64,000 nucleotides of DNA from Paracoccus fistulariae (GTDB lineage: Bacteria > Pseudomonadota > Alphaproteobacteria > Rhodobacterales > Rhodobacteraceae). The stretch spans positions 62,001 to 126,000 of the forward strand of contig NZ_CP067136.1 in NCBI RefSeq assembly GCF_028553785.1, given 5' to 3'. The translations under genes were made by a program, and so were the position numbers. Position 1 is the stretch's first letter. Each line of letters opens with the position of its first letter. Under the pieces are notes generated by a model. It did no database searches. It had not been told where the DNA came from and saw nothing but the letters and a program-made list of their open reading frames with translations. Positions 37,426-51,218 of the stretch are shown here, piece after piece.

Positions 37426-38664
37426 ATGGACGGCGATTTCCGCAAGAACGAATATGATGATGGCAGCCAGGACATTCTGGCGGGCGAACAGAATATCCGG
37501 AATTTCAACGTCAATTTCGGGCCTCAGCACCCGGCGGCGCATGGCGTGCTGCGCATGGTGCTGGAACTGGATGGCGAGGTGGTCGAACGCGCCGATCCGC
37601 ATATCGGGCTGCTGCATCGCGGCACCGAAAAGCTGATGGAAAGCCGCACCTATCTGCAGAACCTGCCCTATTTCGACCGTCTGGATTACGTGGCGCCGAT
37701 GAACCAGGAACATGCCTGGTGTCTGGCGATCGAGCGGCTGACCGGCACGGAAATTCCGCGCCGCGCCAGTCTGATCCGGGTGCTGTTTTCCGAAATCGGC
37801 CGCATTCTGAACCATCTGATGGGCCTGACCACCGGGGCGCTGGATGTCGGCGCGCTGACCCCGCCCTTGTGGGGGTTCGAGCCGCGCGAACAGCTGATGA
37901 TCTTCTATGAGCGGGCCTGCGGGGCGCGTCTGCACGCGGCCTATTTCCGCCCGGGCGGCGTGCATCAGGACCTGCCCCCCGATCTGATCGACGATATCGA
38001 GGCCTGGTGCGATCCCTTCCTGAAGGTGGTTGACGATCTGGACGGGCTGCTGACCGAGAACCGGATCTTCAAGCAGCGTCTGGTCGGCATCGGCGTCGTG
38101 TCCGAACAGGATGCGCTGGACTGGGGCTATACCGGCGTGATGGTGCGCGGATCGGGCATGGCCTGGGACTTGCGCCGCGCGCAGCCCTATGAATGCTACG
38201 ATGAATTCGAGTTCCAGATCCCGGTCGGCAAGAATGGCGATTGCTATGATCGCTTCCTCTGCCGGATGGAGGAAATGCGCCAGTCGGTCGGCATCATGAA
38301 ACAGGCGATCGCGAAGCTGCGTCAGGAACCGGCCGGTGACGTGCTGGCGCGTGGCAAGCTGACCCCGCCAAGACGCAGCGACATGAAGCGCGACATGGAA
38401 AGCCTGATCCATCACTTCAAGCTTTACACCGAGGGCTTCAAGGTTCCCGCGGGCGAAGTTTACGCCGCGGTCGAGGCGCCCAAGGGCGAATTCGGCGTCT
38501 ATCTGGTCAGCGATGGCACCAACAAGCCCTATCGCGCCAAGCTGCGCGCGCCGGGCTTTACCCATCTGCAGTCGATGGACTGGATGGCGCGCGGTCATAT
38601 GCTGGCCGATGTGCCGGCGCTGATCGCAACGCAGGATATCGTTTTCGGCGAGGTGGACCGGTGA
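37426..38664 (+). CDS. nuoD: NADH:quinone oxidoreductase subunit D
   Basis: A 412-residue 49-kDa-type subunit, related to hydrogenase large subunits, that forms most of the quinone-binding cavity. The first conserved motif [14 protein letters not shown] (near residue 29) contains the quinone-site histidine, with AYFRPGG in the middle of the protein. The C-terminus [14 protein letters not shown] is the usual end. The ATG at 37426 follows AAGGGGTAAGGCC. Confidence 0.98.
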   Translation: MDGDFRKNEYDDGSQDILAGEQNIRNFNVNFGPQHPAAHGVLRMVLELDGEVVERADPHIGLLHRGTEKLMESRTYLQNLPYFDRLDYVAPMNQEHAWCLAIERLTGTEIPRRASLIRVLFSEIGRILNHLMGLTTGALDVGALTPPLWGFEPREQLMIFYERACGARLHAAYFRPGGVHQDLPPDLIDDIEAWCDPFLKVVDDLDGLLTENRIFKQRLVGIGVVSEQDALDWGYTGVMVRGSGMAWDLRRAQPYECYDEFEFQIPVGKNGDCYDRFLCRMEEMRQSVGIMKQAIAKLRQEPAGDVLARGKLTPPRRSDMKRDMESLIHHFKLYTEGFKVPAGEVYAAVEAPKGEFGVYLVSDGTNKPYRAKLRAPGFTHLQSMDWMARGHMLADVPALIATQDIVFGEVDR

Positions 38665-38765
38665 CACGCTCTGCCTTCGCCGCGTCCCTGACCGGGGCGC
38701 TTCTTGAAATGTCGCGGCCCGGCACGGTGGTGCAGGGGCGCAATGCCGTTAAGCCAGGGGCCTGA
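38661..38765 (+). CDS. Possible 34-residue protein between nuoD and nuoE
   Basis: A short frame opens at a GTG overlapping the nuoD stop (GTGA) and ends 3 bp before nuoE. The predicted peptide (start [20 protein letters not shown]) has no recognised motif and no membrane segment. Small unidentified frames between the nuo genes are known in Paracoccus. The overlap and tight spacing favour translation, but the length gives little support. Confidence 0.4.
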   Translation: MTRSAFAASLTGALLEMSRPGTVVQGRNAVKPGA

Positions 38766-38768
38766 TCC

Positions 38769-39926
38769 ATGCTTCGTCGTCTTTCACCCGTTCAGCCCGA
38801 CAGCTTCGAATTCACCTCCGCCAATCTGGAATGGGCGCAGGCGCAGATGACGAAATACCCGGAAGGCCGCCAGCAATCGGCGATCATTCCGGTCCTGTGG
38901 CGCGCGCAGGAACAAGAGGGCTGGCTGTCGCGCCCGGCCATCGAATATTGCGCGAACCTGCTGGGCATGCCCTATATCCGGGCGCTGGAAGTGGCGACAT
39001 TCTACTTTATGTTCCAGCTTCAACCCGTTGGCAGCATTGCAAATATCCAGATCTGCGGCACGACCAGCTGCATGATCTGCGGGGCCGAGGCGCTGATCGA
39101 GGTCTGCAAGCGCAAGATCGCGCCCGCGCCGCATACCGTCTCGGCTGATGGCAAGTTCAGCTGGGAAGAGGTGGAATGTCTGGGCGCCTGTTCGAACGCG
39201 CCGATGGCCCAGATCGGCAAGGATTACTACGAGGATCTGACGCCCGAAAAGCTGGAACAGCTGATCGACGCCCTGTCGGATGGCAAGGTGCCGCTGCCGG
39301 GGCCGCAGAACGGGCGTTTCGCATCAGAGCCGGTGACCGGGCTGACCAGCCTGACCGAGGTGGCGGGCAATGATCTGAATGCCAGCGCGGCGCTTGCCCG
39401 CGAGATTGGCGAGACGGTCAAGCGCATCGACGGGACCGAAGTGCCGATCCTGACCAAATGGCTGAACCGCGACCGGCCGGCCAAGGCCGCCGATCAGAAA
39501 GAGGGCCGCGACGGCGTGCCAGAGGATGAGCCGCGCCCCGCAGATGGCAAGCCCGCCGACAAGACCGGCGTGACCGAGCAGGCCGCCACCGCCGATTCCG
39601 CCGCGAAGCCTGATGAAACCGCGCCCGAAACCCGTCGTCCGCAGGGGCTGGACGCCGCGCGCGGTGACAAGGCCGATGATCTGAAGCTGATCAAGGGCGT
39701 CGGGCCAAAGCTGGAAGGGCTGCTGAATAGCCTGGGCTTCTGGCATTTCGATCAGATCGCGGCCTGGGGCCCCGAAGAACTGGCCTGGGTCGATGACAAT
39801 CTGGAAGGCTTCCACGGCCGCGCCTCACGCGATGAATGGGTCGCACAGGCGAAGATTCTGGCCGAAGGTGGCGAAACCGAATTTTCGAAGCGGGCCGAAG
39901 GCGGCAACCGTTCGGACGAGGAGTAA
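38769..39926 (+). CDS. nuoE: NADH:quinone oxidoreductase subunit E with C-terminal HhH extension
   Basis: A 385-residue 24-kDa-type subunit, well over the roughly 240 residues of the Paracoccus protein. The thioredoxin-like core holds the [2Fe-2S] cluster N1a with C96, C101, C137 and C141. After about residue 240 comes an Ala/Pro/Asp/Lys-rich linker. A helix-hairpin-helix-like module from residue 303 ([17 protein letters not shown]) ends at [13 protein letters not shown]. The next gene carries the same module. Such C-terminal modules are also seen on other Rhodobacterales proteins, for example ribosomal protein L21. Their purpose is unknown. Confidence 0.95.
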   Translation: MLRRLSPVQPDSFEFTSANLEWAQAQMTKYPEGRQQSAIIPVLWRAQEQEGWLSRPAIEYCANLLGMPYIRALEVATFYFMFQLQPVGSIANIQICGTTSCMICGAEALIEVCKRKIAPAPHTVSADGKFSWEEVECLGACSNAPMAQIGKDYYEDLTPEKLEQLIDALSDGKVPLPGPQNGRFASEPVTGLTSLTEVAGNDLNASAALAREIGETVKRIDGTEVPILTKWLNRDRPAKAADQKEGRDGVPEDEPRPADGKPADKTGVTEQAATADSAAKPDETAPETRRPQGLDAARGDKADDLKLIKGVGPKLEGLLNSLGFWHFDQIAAWGPEELAWVDDNLEGFHGRASRDEWVAQAKILAEGGETEFSKRAEGGNRSDEE

Positions 39927-39960
39927 GCAGAAACGCTTCTAGCGACGAGGAGACGTGAAG

Positions 39961-40569
39961 ATGCCGACAGCTGAAGCCACCAGAAGAGCCTGGATTTCCG
40001 GCGCCATCCTAGGGCTGCTGATCCTGATCTCATTATGGGGCATCGGTGATTACTCTTTCCTGGCGGGCCTGTTCCTTGGCATCGTCGGGGCGGTGATCAC
40101 GGCGCTGGTGCTGATCTGGATGTCTCTGGGTGGCGAAGGCATGGATGCGGCGCAATGGGAACCCGACGCGCTGTCCGGCACCGGTCAGGCCGCGGCGCGG
40201 ACGCTGGATGTGATCGAGCCGCAGCCGAGCCCGAAACCCGCCGTGCAGGAAACCGCGCAAGAGATCTCGGACCTGAAGGCAAAATCCGCTTCGGCCCCGG
40301 CAAAGCCTGCGGGCAAGGCCGAGCCGGATGATCTGAAGCTGATCAAGGGCGTCGGGCCGAAGCTGGAAGAGTTGCTGCACGAAAACGGCGTGACGCAGTT
40401 TTCGCAGATTGCGGCATGGGATGATGCGCAGGTGGACCATTTCGCCGAATTGCTGGGGCGCATGGGCGGTCGGATCCGCAGCGATGATTGGGTCGCGCAG
40501 GCACAGACGCTTGCCAGTGGCGGCGAAACCGAGTTTTCCGCCCGGGTCGAGAAAGGCGAAGTCTATTGA
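39961..40569 (+). CDS. Membrane-anchored HhH-module protein in nuo operon
   Basis: A 202-residue protein with two N-terminal membrane segments (about residues 11-30 and 33-55), a charged, Ala/Pro-rich linker, and a C-terminal module (residues 123-200) almost identical to the end of Nuo[45 protein letters not shown]. Its location directly after nuoE suggests it anchors or assists complex I or its assembly, which is inference. The ATG at 39961 follows GAGGAGACGTGAAG. It shares TGATG with the next gene. Confidence 0.85.
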   Translation: MPTAEATRRAWISGAILGLLILISLWGIGDYSFLAGLFLGIVGAVITALVLIWMSLGGEGMDAAQWEPDALSGTGQAAARTLDVIEPQPSPKPAVQETAQEISDLKAKSASAPAKPAGKAEPDDLKLIKGVGPKLEELLHENGVTQFSQIAAWDDAQVDHFAELLGRMGGRIRSDDWVAQAQTLASGGETEFSARVEKGEVY

Positions 40570-40784
40570 TGGCCGGACCGCAACACGATCGGGATGCAGG
40601 GCAGATGCGCCTTGTCGGCGGCGTGATTGCGGCGACGATGGTGATCTGGCTGCTGGTCCAGTTTCTGGGCCGCGAATATAATTGGGCGGCGCGATGGGCT
40701 TTTCTGGCCGATCTTGCCGCAATCGGAGCTTTTGTCTGGTCGCTGATCGTGACCTGGCGTATCTGGCGTCGCAGAAACGTGTAG
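40569..40784 (+). CDS. Small two-helix membrane protein (DUF5337-like) in nuo operon
   Basis: A 71-residue protein with a polar N-terminus and two membrane segments (about residues 15-33 and 43-62), ending in the basic WRIWRRRNV. It resembles the small Rhodobacterales family I recall as DUF5337, found between nuoE and nuoF. Its start lies in the preceding stop (TGATG) and nuoF follows after 27 bp. Its role is unknown. It could be an accessory subunit or assembly factor. Confidence 0.78.
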   Translation: MAGPQHDRDAGQMRLVGGVIAATMVIWLLVQFLGREYNWAARWAFLADLAAIGAFVWSLIVTWRIWRRRNV

Positions 40785-42107
<1,323 letters not shown>

Positions 42108-42119
42108 GGAGAAACAGCG

Positions 42120-42455
42120 ATGATCCGTCAGACAGCAATTGGACAGAAAACGGGCCGGGGCAGCCAGGCCCTTGCCTTGCTGTGCCTGTTCGGTCTGGCC
42201 GCATGTATCGCTGGTCCCTCGGACCGGGTGCCCTTCACCATCGAAGGCCGCAGCTTCATCGTCTCGCGCGATGCGGCGGCGCCGGGCGGGCTGGTCAGCG
42301 CGCCTGCGGGCGGTGCGCTGTCGCAGGCCGATGGGGCGCTGGCGGATCGCGCCTTCCACGAATATTGCCGCACGCAGGGCCGCAATGGCGGTCCCGGCAG
42401 CTACGTCGTGATCGGTGGTGTCGGGATGTGGGAATATGGGGGATGTCGCCGATGA
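42120..42455 (+). CDS. Small putative lipoprotein between nuoF and nuoG
   Basis: A 111-residue protein with a lipoprotein-type signal: basic start, hydrophobic LALLCLFGLA, and lipobox LAAC with the cysteine near residue 29. The mature part (about 80 residues) contains two more cysteines, one in HEYCRTQGR and one just before the end. It has no recognised domain. The start follows AAGGAGAAACAGCG and it lies 12 bp after nuoF. It is probably anchored on the periplasmic side of the inner or outer membrane. Confidence 0.75.
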   Translation: MIRQTAIGQKTGRGSQALALLCLFGLAACIAGPSDRVPFTIEGRSFIVSRDAAAPGGLVSAPAGGALSQADGALADRAFHEYCRTQGRNGGPGSYVVIGGVGMWEYGGCRR

Positions 42456-42543
42456 CCCTCACGAAAGCCTCACCCCACCGTGTCGGGCGATTTCCGGCGG
42501 GCTGTGATAGCCCTGCTTCCGTAGTGAAACGGAGGCTTATGCC

Positions 42544-42963
42544 ATGAAAAACCTGATCCCGACCCTGCTTGGCGCAGCAATCCTGACCGGCGCGACCCTG
42601 TCCGCCGGACCGGCCCTGGCGCTGGAACCGCTGAGCCAGGAAAAATACGTGAATGACCGGCTGATCGCGGCGCGGATCGCCGACCGTATCCGCCGCGAAT
42701 GCCCGGGCTATGGCGCCCGCATGATCTATGCCTTCAACGAGGCGCGGGCGCTGAAACGCTATGCCCGCGACAAGGGCTATAGCGAGGCGCAGATCGACGC
42801 CTTTCTGGACAGCAAAGAGGATCGGCGCCGCATCTATGCCGTGGCCGAGGATTATCTGACCGGCAAGGGCGCGAAATTGGGCGATACGCAAAGCTTCTGC
42901 ACCGTGGGGCAGCAGGAATTTGCGAATAATTCCTACATCGCGACATTTCTGGTGGCGCGATGA
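42544..42963 (+). CDS. Secreted DUF5333-like protein between nuoF and nuoG
   Basis: A 139-residue protein with a Sec signal peptide (hydrophobic residues about 5-22, cleavage likely after SAGPALA). The mature domain is helical with two cysteines, one in RRECPGYG and one in QSFCTVG, which may form a disulfide. It resembles the Rhodobacterales family I recall as DUF5333. A periplasmic protein encoded inside the complex I operon is notable because no complex I subunit is soluble on that side. The overlap with the next gene is ATGA. Confidence 0.78.
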   Translation: MKNLIPTLLGAAILTGATLSAGPALALEPLSQEKYVNDRLIAARIADRIRRECPGYGARMIYAFNEARALKRYARDKGYSEAQIDAFLDSKEDRRRIYAVAEDYLTGKGAKLGDTQSFCTVGQQEFANNSYIATFLVAR

Positions 42964-43139
42964 AACGGGCGACGCGCATCATGGCCGGACTGCTTCTGGC
43001 GCTTGCCGTGTTTGCGATGGTTGCCGGGGATCTGCTGCTGGCCAGCGCCGCAGATCTTCCGGTGCAGGATGTGACGGTTCTGCAGCGCGCCGACCACGCG
43101 CTGAATGACGATTTCAATTCCTTCGCCCGGATGGGCTAA
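42960..43139 (+). CDS. Small single-helix membrane protein between nuoF and nuoG
   Basis: A 59-residue protein with a basic start (MKRATRIM), one hydrophobic segment (about residues 9-29) and a polar C-terminal part ([14 protein letters not shown]). It overlaps the preceding gene by ATGA and is followed by nuoG after 16 bp, so it is translationally coupled. It could be a membrane-anchored or secreted peptide. No family was recognised. Confidence 0.6.
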   Translation: MKRATRIMAGLLLALAVFAMVAGDLLLASAADLPVQDVTVLQRADHALNDDFNSFARMG

Positions 43140-43155
43140 GGCAAAGGACAGGCAG

Positions 43156-45177
43156 ATGAGCGAACTTCGCAAGATCAAGATCGACGACAAGATCATCGAG
43201 GTCGATCCCAATTTGACCCTGATCCAGGCGTGCGAACAGGCCGGGATCGAAATTCCGCGCTTCTGCTATCACGAGCGTCTGTCGATCGCGGGCAATTGCC
43301 GGATGTGTCTGGTCGAGGTCGTCGGCGGCCCGCCGAAGCCTGCGGCGTCCTGCGCGATGCAGGTCAAGGATCTGCGTCCGGGGCCGGAAGGCGCGCCGTC
43401 CGAAATCCGCACCAATTCGCCCATGGTCAAGAAGGCCCGCGAGGGCGTGATGGAATTCCTGCTGATCAACCACCCGCTGGATTGCCCGATCTGCGATCAG
43501 GGCGGCGAATGCGATCTGCAGGATCAGGCCATGGCTTACGGCGTCGATTTCAGCCGCTATCGCGAGCCCAAGCGCGCGACCGAGGAACTGAACCTCGGCC
43601 CGCTGGTCGAAACCCATATGACGCGCTGCATCAGCTGCACCCGCTGCGTCCGCTTCACCACCGAGGTCGCGGGCATCACCCAGATGGGTCAGACCGGTCG
43701 CGGCGAGGATAGCGAGATCACCAGCTATCTGAACGAAACGCTGGCCTCGAACATGCAGGGCAATATCATCGACCTGTGCCCGGTTGGCGCGCTGGTCAGC
43801 AAGCCCTATGCCTTCACCGCCCGCCCGTGGGAACTGCGCAAGACCGAATCCATCGACGTGATGGACGCGCTTGGCAGCAATATCCGCATCGACACCAAGG
43901 GGCGCGAGGTGATGCGGATCATGCCGCGCAACCATGACGGCGTGAACGAGGAATGGATCAACGACAAGTCGCGCTTCATCTGGGACGGTCTGCGCCGTCA
44001 GCGTCTGGACCGCCCCTATATCCGCGAAAACGGCAAGCTGCGTCCGGCCGATTGGGGTGAGGCGCTGACCGCCGCCGCTGCCGCGATGAAGGGCAGGAAG
44101 ATCGCCGGTCTGGTCGGTGATCTGGCCCCGGTCGAAGCCGCCTTCAGCCTCAGGACGCTGATCGAGGGGCTTGGGGGTCAGGTCGAATGCCGCACCGATG
44201 GCGCGCGCCTGCCTGCGGGCAACCGCAGCGCCTATGTCGGCACCGCCCGGATCGAAGATATCGACAGCGCCCAGATGATCCAACTGATCGGGACCAATCC
44301 ACGTGAAGAGGCGCCGGTCCTGAATGCCCGGATCCGCAAGGCCTGGGCCAGGGGCGCGCAGATCGGGCTGGTCGGCGAACCCGTCGATCTGACCTATGAT
44401 TACGCCCATGTCGGCAATGACCGCGCGGCGCTGGAAAGCCTGTCGGGGCGCGAGATCTCGCAGGAAACCCGGGACAAGCCCTCGCTGATCATTGTCGGGC
44501 AGGGGGCCATTCGCGAAGCCGATGGCGAGGCGGTTCTGGCCCATGCCATGAAGCTGGCCGAAAACAGCAATTCCAAGCTGCTGGTCCTGCATACGGCGGC
44601 CAGCCGCGTCGGCGCGATGGATGTGGGCGCGGTGACCGAAGGCGGCCTGACTGCCGCCATCGACGGGGCCGAGGTGATCTATAACCTTGGCGCCGATGAG
44701 GTCGACATCGCCGAGGGCGCCTTTGTCATCTATCAGGGCAGCCACGGGGATCGCGGGGCGCATCGCGCCGATATCATCCTGCCCGGCGCCTGCTATACCG
44801 AGGAAAACGGCCTGTTCGTGAATACCGAAGGCCGCCCGCAGCTTGCCCTGCGCGCCAATTTCGCGCCCGGCGAGGCCAAGGAAAACTGGGCCATCCTGCG
44901 CGCGCTGTCGGCCGAGCTGGATCAGACGCTGCCCTGGGACAGCCTTGCCGCGCTGCGCCACGCGCTGATCGAGGCGGTGCCGCATCTGAAACAGATCGAT
45001 CAGGTGCCCGAAAACGACTGGCAGCCGCTGGCGGTTCGGGATCTGGGCAAGGCCGGTTTCGTCTATGCGATCAAGGATTTCTATCTGACCAACCCGATTG
45101 CGCGCAGCTCTCCGCTGATGGGGGAATTGTCGCGCATGGCGGCGGCGCGCAATGCGACCGCCATGGCGGCGGAGTAA
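43156..45177 (+). CDS. nuoG: NADH:quinone oxidoreductase subunit G
   Basis: A 673-residue 75-kDa-type subunit carrying several clusters. [2Fe-2S] N1b ligands lie in [16 protein letters not shown], a His-Cys3 site in [19 protein letters not shown], and a further [4Fe-4S] site in [11 protein letters not shown] with a later cysteine in IDLCPVGAL. The rest is a molybdopterin-enzyme-like domain without cofactor. The ATG at 43156 gives the usual start [10 protein letters not shown]. The length equals what I recall for Paracoccus. Confidence 0.98.
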   Translation: MSELRKIKIDDKIIEVDPNLTLIQACEQAGIEIPRFCYHERLSIAGNCRMCLVEVVGGPPKPAASCAMQVKDLRPGPEGAPSEIRTNSPMVKKAREGVMEFLLINHPLDCPICDQGGECDLQDQAMAYGVDFSRYREPKRATEELNLGPLVETHMTRCISCTRCVRFTTEVAGITQMGQTGRGEDSEITSYLNETLASNMQGNIIDLCPVGALVSKPYAFTARPWELRKTESIDVMDALGSNIRIDTKGREVMRIMPRNHDGVNEEWINDKSRFIWDGLRRQRLDRPYIRENGKLRPADWGEALTAAAAAMKGRKIAGLVGDLAPVEAAFSLRTLIEGLGGQVECRTDGARLPAGNRSAYVGTARIEDIDSAQMIQLIGTNPREEAPVLNARIRKAWARGAQIGLVGEPVDLTYDYAHVGNDRAALESLSGREISQETRDKPSLIIVGQGAIREADGEAVLAHAMKLAENSNSKLLVLHTAASRVGAMDVGAVTEGGLTAAIDGAEVIYNLGADEVDIAEGAFVIYQGSHGDRGAHRADIILPGACYTEENGLFVNTEGRPQLALRANFAPGEAKENWAILRALSAELDQTLPWDSLAALRHALIEAVPHLKQIDQVPENDWQPLAVRDLGKAGFVYAIKDFYLTNPIARSSPLMGELSRMAAARNATAMAAE

Positions 45178-45182
45178 CCGGA

Positions 45183-45941
45183 ATGCGGCCAGCGACCTGC
45201 AAGCCCCTCGCACTGACGGCAGCCCTTCTGGGGCTGGCGGCGCTTGCCGGGTGCGAACAGGCGGCCACCGATGACCGGCCCAGGGCCAAGCCCGAGACCT
45301 TGACGGCCAGCGTGCCCGCCTCGGGACGTCAAAGCGCGCTGTCGCGGGCCAGTATCTCGACCAAATCGGGGGATATCCTGATTCTGGAACCGGATGGCAG
45401 CGTCAGCAAGATGAAGCTGGACAGCCCGCAGGGCCGCGATGCCTTTGCCGTCAGCGAAGCCGATCTGATGGCGCTGAACAGCAATCTGGATCTGAACCTG
45501 AACGGGATGGTCGCGGCAAATCTGCCACGGCGCAAGACCGATCAGGAACGCGCGCTGGAGGCTTTTGCCCGGCGCACGCAGCCCGCCTTGCCCGCCTGGG
45601 ATGGCCAGACCACGGTCGAGAAAGAGGCGTTTCTGGGCAGCAGGGTCGTGCCGCTGAACCCCGACAAGGCGGCCGATCTGGTCGAGGTCCAGGCGAATCT
45701 GCGCGAAGGGGTGGACGCCGATATCGCGTTCTCGTATGCCACCTGCGCGTTGGCTGCTTGGGCAAAGGAAAATGGCGGAAAATATGGCCGTCACATTCGC
45801 ACGCTTCAGGACACACGCAACGGAAAATTGCTGATCGGCGCAGCTTTCACGCTGTCGGACAGCAAGCCGATGGGCCTGCGGGTGATGGAAACCAAAGAGA
45901 CCCTGCAAGAGTGCAGGGCGCGCGGCATTCCCGCGGCGTAA
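45183..45941 (+). CDS. Putative lipoprotein between nuoG and nuoH
   Basis: A 252-residue protein with a lipoprotein signal (LTAALLGLAALAGC, cysteine near residue 24) followed by a charged linker and a mature domain of about 220 residues. It has no recognised catalytic motif. Two later cysteines occur in YATCALAAW and LQECRARG. It lies 5 bp after nuoG and 18 bp before nuoH. It is the largest of the extra genes in this operon and would place another protein on the periplasmic face. Confidence 0.8.
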   Translation: MRPATCKPLALTAALLGLAALAGCEQAATDDRPRAKPETLTASVPASGRQSALSRASISTKSGDILILEPDGSVSKMKLDSPQGRDAFAVSEADLMALNSNLDLNLNGMVAANLPRRKTDQERALEAFARRTQPALPAWDGQTTVEKEAFLGSRVVPLNPDKAADLVEVQANLREGVDADIAFSYATCALAAWAKENGGKYGRHIRTLQDTRNGKLLIGAAFTLSDSKPMGLRVMETKETLQECRARGIPAA

Positions 45942-45959
45942 AGAAGAGGGACGGACGTC

Positions 45960-46991
45960 ATGGCTGAATTTTGGGCATCCTCCTGGGGCATTGCGATCCT
46001 CCTGCTGTTGCAGGGGCTTGCGGTGATCGCCTTTGTGATGTTGTCACTGATCTTCATGGTCTATGGCGACCGCAAGATCTGGGCCGCCGTGCAGATGCGT
46101 CGCGGCCCCAACGTGGTCGGACCCTGGGGCTTGTTGCAGACCTTTGCGGATGCGCTGAAATATGTCGTCAAAGAGGTCGTGGTGCCCGCAGGCGCCGACA
46201 AGTTCGTCTTTTTCCTGGCGCCCTTCCTGTCGATGACGCTGGCGCTGTTCGCCTTTGTCGCCATCCCCTTTGCGCCCGGCTGGGTTCTGGCCGATATCAA
46301 TGTCGGCATCCTCTTCATCTTCGCGGCCTCCTCGCTAGAGGTTTATGGCGTGATCATGGGCGGCTGGGCCTCGAACTCGAAATACCCGTTCCTCAGCTCG
46401 CTCAGGGCTGCGGCGCAGATGATTTCCTACGAGGTCAGCATGGGGCTGATCATCATCGGGGTGATCATCTCGACCGGCTCTATGAACCTGACTGCCATTG
46501 TCGAGGCGCAAAGCGGGGCAGGGCTGCTGTCCTGGTACTGGCTGCCGCATCTGCCGATGCTGGTGCTGTTCTTTGTCAGCGCGCTGGCGGAAACCAACCG
46601 CCCGCCCTTCGATCTGGCCGAGGCGGAATCGGAACTGGTCGCGGGCTTCATGGTCGAATATTCCTCGACCCCCTACCTGCTGTTCATGGCGGGCGAATAT
46701 ATCGCCATGTGGCTGATGTGCGCGCTGATCAGCCTGCTGTTCTTTGGCGGCTGGCTGTCGCCCATCCCGGGCCTGCCCGACGGTGCCATCTGGATGTTCC
46801 TGAAGATGGTCTTCTGGTTCTGGATGTTCTCGATGGTCAAGGCCATCGTGCCGCGCTACCGCTATGACCAGTTGATGCGGATCGGCTGGAAGGTGTTCCT
46901 GCCGCTGTCGCTGGGCTGGGTCGTTCTGGTCGCATTCCTTGCAAGATATGAAGTGCTGGGTTCCTTCTGGGCCCGCTGGGCAGGAGCTTGA
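45960..46991 (+). CDS. nuoH: NADH:quinone oxidoreductase subunit H
   Basis: A 343-residue membrane subunit with about eight helices that forms the lower part of the quinone chamber and the link to the proton pumps. Conserved loops are visible: [19 protein letters not shown] after the first helix, [20 protein letters not shown] near residue 205, and the C-terminal [13 protein letters not shown]. Confidence 0.97.
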   Translation: MAEFWASSWGIAILLLLQGLAVIAFVMLSLIFMVYGDRKIWAAVQMRRGPNVVGPWGLLQTFADALKYVVKEVVVPAGADKFVFFLAPFLSMTLALFAFVAIPFAPGWVLADINVGILFIFAASSLEVYGVIMGGWASNSKYPFLSSLRAAAQMISYEVSMGLIIIGVIISTGSMNLTAIVEAQSGAGLLSWYWLPHLPMLVLFFVSALAETNRPPFDLAEAESELVAGFMVEYSSTPYLLFMAGEYIAMWLMCALISLLFFGGWLSPIPGLPDGAIWMFLKMVFWFWMFSMVKAIVPRYRYDQLMRIGWKVFLPLSLGWVVLVAFLARYEVLGSFWARWAGA

Positions 46992-46994
46992 TTG

Positions 46995-49066
<2,072 letters not shown>

Positions 49067-49072
49067 GCGAAC

Positions 49073-51217
49073 ATGGTGCAATTCATCCTCTTTGCCCCGC
49101 TTCTGGGCGCGCTGATCGCGGGCTTCGGCTGGCGCATGATCGGAGAGCGGGCGGCACAGCTGCTGACGACGGGTATCCTTTTCGCCTGCGCCGCCTTCAG
49201 CTGGATCGTGTTCCTGTCCTTTGACGGCGTGACGCAGCAGATCCCGGTGCTGGACTGGGTCGTTTCGGGCGATCTGCAGACCAACTGGGCGATCCGCCTG
49301 GACCGGCTGACGGCGATCATGCTGATCGTGGTCACCACCGTTTCGGCGCTGGTTCACATGTATTCGATGGGCTACATGGCCCATGACGAGAACTGGGAAC
49401 ATGGCGAGCATTACAAGGCCCGCTTCTTCGCCTATCTGTCCTTCTTCACCTTCGCCATGCTGATGCTGGTGACCGCCGATAACCTGCTGCAGATGTTCTT
49501 TGGCTGGGAAGGGGTCGGCGTCGCCTCCTATCTGCTGATCGGCTTCTATTACCGCAAGCCAAGCGCCAATGCTGCCGCGATGAAGGCGTTCATCGTCAAC
49601 CGCGTTGGCGATTTCGGCTTCCTGCTGGGCATGTTCGGTCTGTTCTGGATGACCGGCTCGATCCAGTTCGACGAGGTCTTTGCACAGATCCCCGAACTGG
49701 CGCAGACGCAGATGCATTTCCTCTGGGCGGATTGGAGCGCGACGAACCTGCTGGCTTTCCTGCTGTTCATCGGCGCGATGGGCAAATCCGCGCAGCTGTT
49801 CCTGCACACCTGGTTGCCCGACGCGATGGAAGGCCCGACCCCGGTCTCGGCGCTGATCCACGCCGCGACCATGGTGACCGCCGGTGTCTTCCTGGTCTGC
49901 CGCATGTCGCCGCTGTTCGAATTCGCGCCCGAAGCCAAGATGTTCGTGACCATCATCGGCGCGACCACGGCTTTCTTTGCCGCGACCGTGGGGCTGGTGC
50001 AGAACGACATCAAGCGCGTTATCGCCTATTCGACCTGTTCGCAGCTGGGCTATATGTTCGTGGCTGCCGGTGTGGGTGTCTATTCGGTCGCCATGTTCCA
50101 TCTGTTCACCCATGCCTTCTTCAAGGCGATGCTGTTCCTGGGCGCCGGTTCGGTGATCCATGCGATGCATCACGAACAGGACATGCGGAACTATGGCGGG
50201 CTGCGCAAAAAGATCCCGCTGACCTTCATGGCCATGCTGATCGGCACGCTGGCGATCACCGGGGTCGGCATTCCGCTGACCTATATCGGCTTCGCGGGCT
50301 TCCTGTCGAAAGATGCCGTGATCGAAAGCGCCTGGGCGGCCAATAATTATGCCTTCTGGATGCTGGTCGTCGCGGCCGCCATGACCAGCTTCTACAGCTG
50401 GCGCCTGATGTTCATGACCTTCTGGGGCAAGCCGCGCGGCGATCAGCATGCGCATGAGCATGCCCATGAATCGCCGCCGGTGATGACCATTCCGCTGGGC
50501 GTTCTGGCCGCGGGCGCGATCTTTGCCGGGATGATCTGGTATCAGCCCTTCTTCGGCAGCCATGACCGCGTGCTGGAATTCTTTGGCATCGGCCATGGCG
50601 AGGCTGCGGTTTCCGCCGAGGCGGGCGAGGGCGAAGCGACCGCCGCGGCAGGGCATGGCACCACCGACGCAGCGTCCGAAGAAGCCGCCGAGGGCGAAGA
50701 CGGTTCTGCCGAAGCCGGGATCGTCGATGGCGTGGTCATGGTCGATCCGTCGCAGACGCCCGAGGCGCTTGGCGGTGCGATCTACATGGCCCCCTATAAC
50801 GAGGTCATGGACAAGGCGCATTACGCCCCGAAATGGGTCAAGCTGTCGCCCTTCTTCGCGATGCTTGGCGGGCTGGCGCTGGCCTGGCTGATGTATATCC
50901 GCTATCCGACCGCTCCTGCCAGACTGGCGGCGCAGCAGCCGGTTCTGTACCGCTTCCTGCTGAACAAGTGGTATTTCGACGAAATCTACAATTTCCTCAT
51001 CGTCCGTCCGACGCTTTGGCTGGGCCGCAAGCTGTGGCTGATCGGCGACGGAAAGATCATCGACGGCACCATCAACGGCATCGCCATGGGGCTTATCCCG
51101 CGCCTGACCCGTTTCGCGGGCCGGTTGCAGTCGGGCTATCTGTTCCACTATGCCTTTGCCATGGTTCTGGGCGTCGTGGGCTTGCTGATCTGGGTGATGA
51201 CGCGGGGAACGCACTGA
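49073..51217 (+). CDS. nuoL: NADH:quinone oxidoreductase subunit L
   Basis: A 714-residue antiporter-like subunit at the tip of the membrane arm with the long lateral helix. The conserved pump segment is visible in [20 protein letters not shown]. Between about residues 510 and 565 there is a hydrophilic insertion very rich in Ala, Glu and Gly. It lies between membrane helices and probably outside the conserved fold. It starts 6 bp after nuoK. Confidence 0.97.
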   Translation: MVQFILFAPLLGALIAGFGWRMIGERAAQLLTTGILFACAAFSWIVFLSFDGVTQQIPVLDWVVSGDLQTNWAIRLDRLTAIMLIVVTTVSALVHMYSMGYMAHDENWEHGEHYKARFFAYLSFFTFAMLMLVTADNLLQMFFGWEGVGVASYLLIGFYYRKPSANAAAMKAFIVNRVGDFGFLLGMFGLFWMTGSIQFDEVFAQIPELAQTQMHFLWADWSATNLLAFLLFIGAMGKSAQLFLHTWLPDAMEGPTPVSALIHAATMVTAGVFLVCRMSPLFEFAPEAKMFVTIIGATTAFFAATVGLVQNDIKRVIAYSTCSQLGYMFVAAGVGVYSVAMFHLFTHAFFKAMLFLGAGSVIHAMHHEQDMRNYGGLRKKIPLTFMAMLIGTLAITGVGIPLTYIGFAGFLSKDAVIESAWAANNYAFWMLVVAAAMTSFYSWRLMFMTFWGKPRGDQHAHEHAHESPPVMTIPLGVLAAGAIFAGMIWYQPFFGSHDRVLEFFGIGHGEAAVSAEAGEGEATAAAGHGTTDAASEEAAEGEDGSAEAGIVDGVVMVDPSQTPEALGGAIYMAPYNEVMDKAHYAPKWVKLSPFFAMLGGLALAWLMYIRYPTAPARLAAQQPVLYRFLLNKWYFDEIYNFLIVRPTLWLGRKLWLIGDGKIIDGTINGIAMGLIPRLTRFAGRLQSGYLFHYAFAMVLGVVGLLIWVMTRGTH

Positions 51218-51218
51218 T

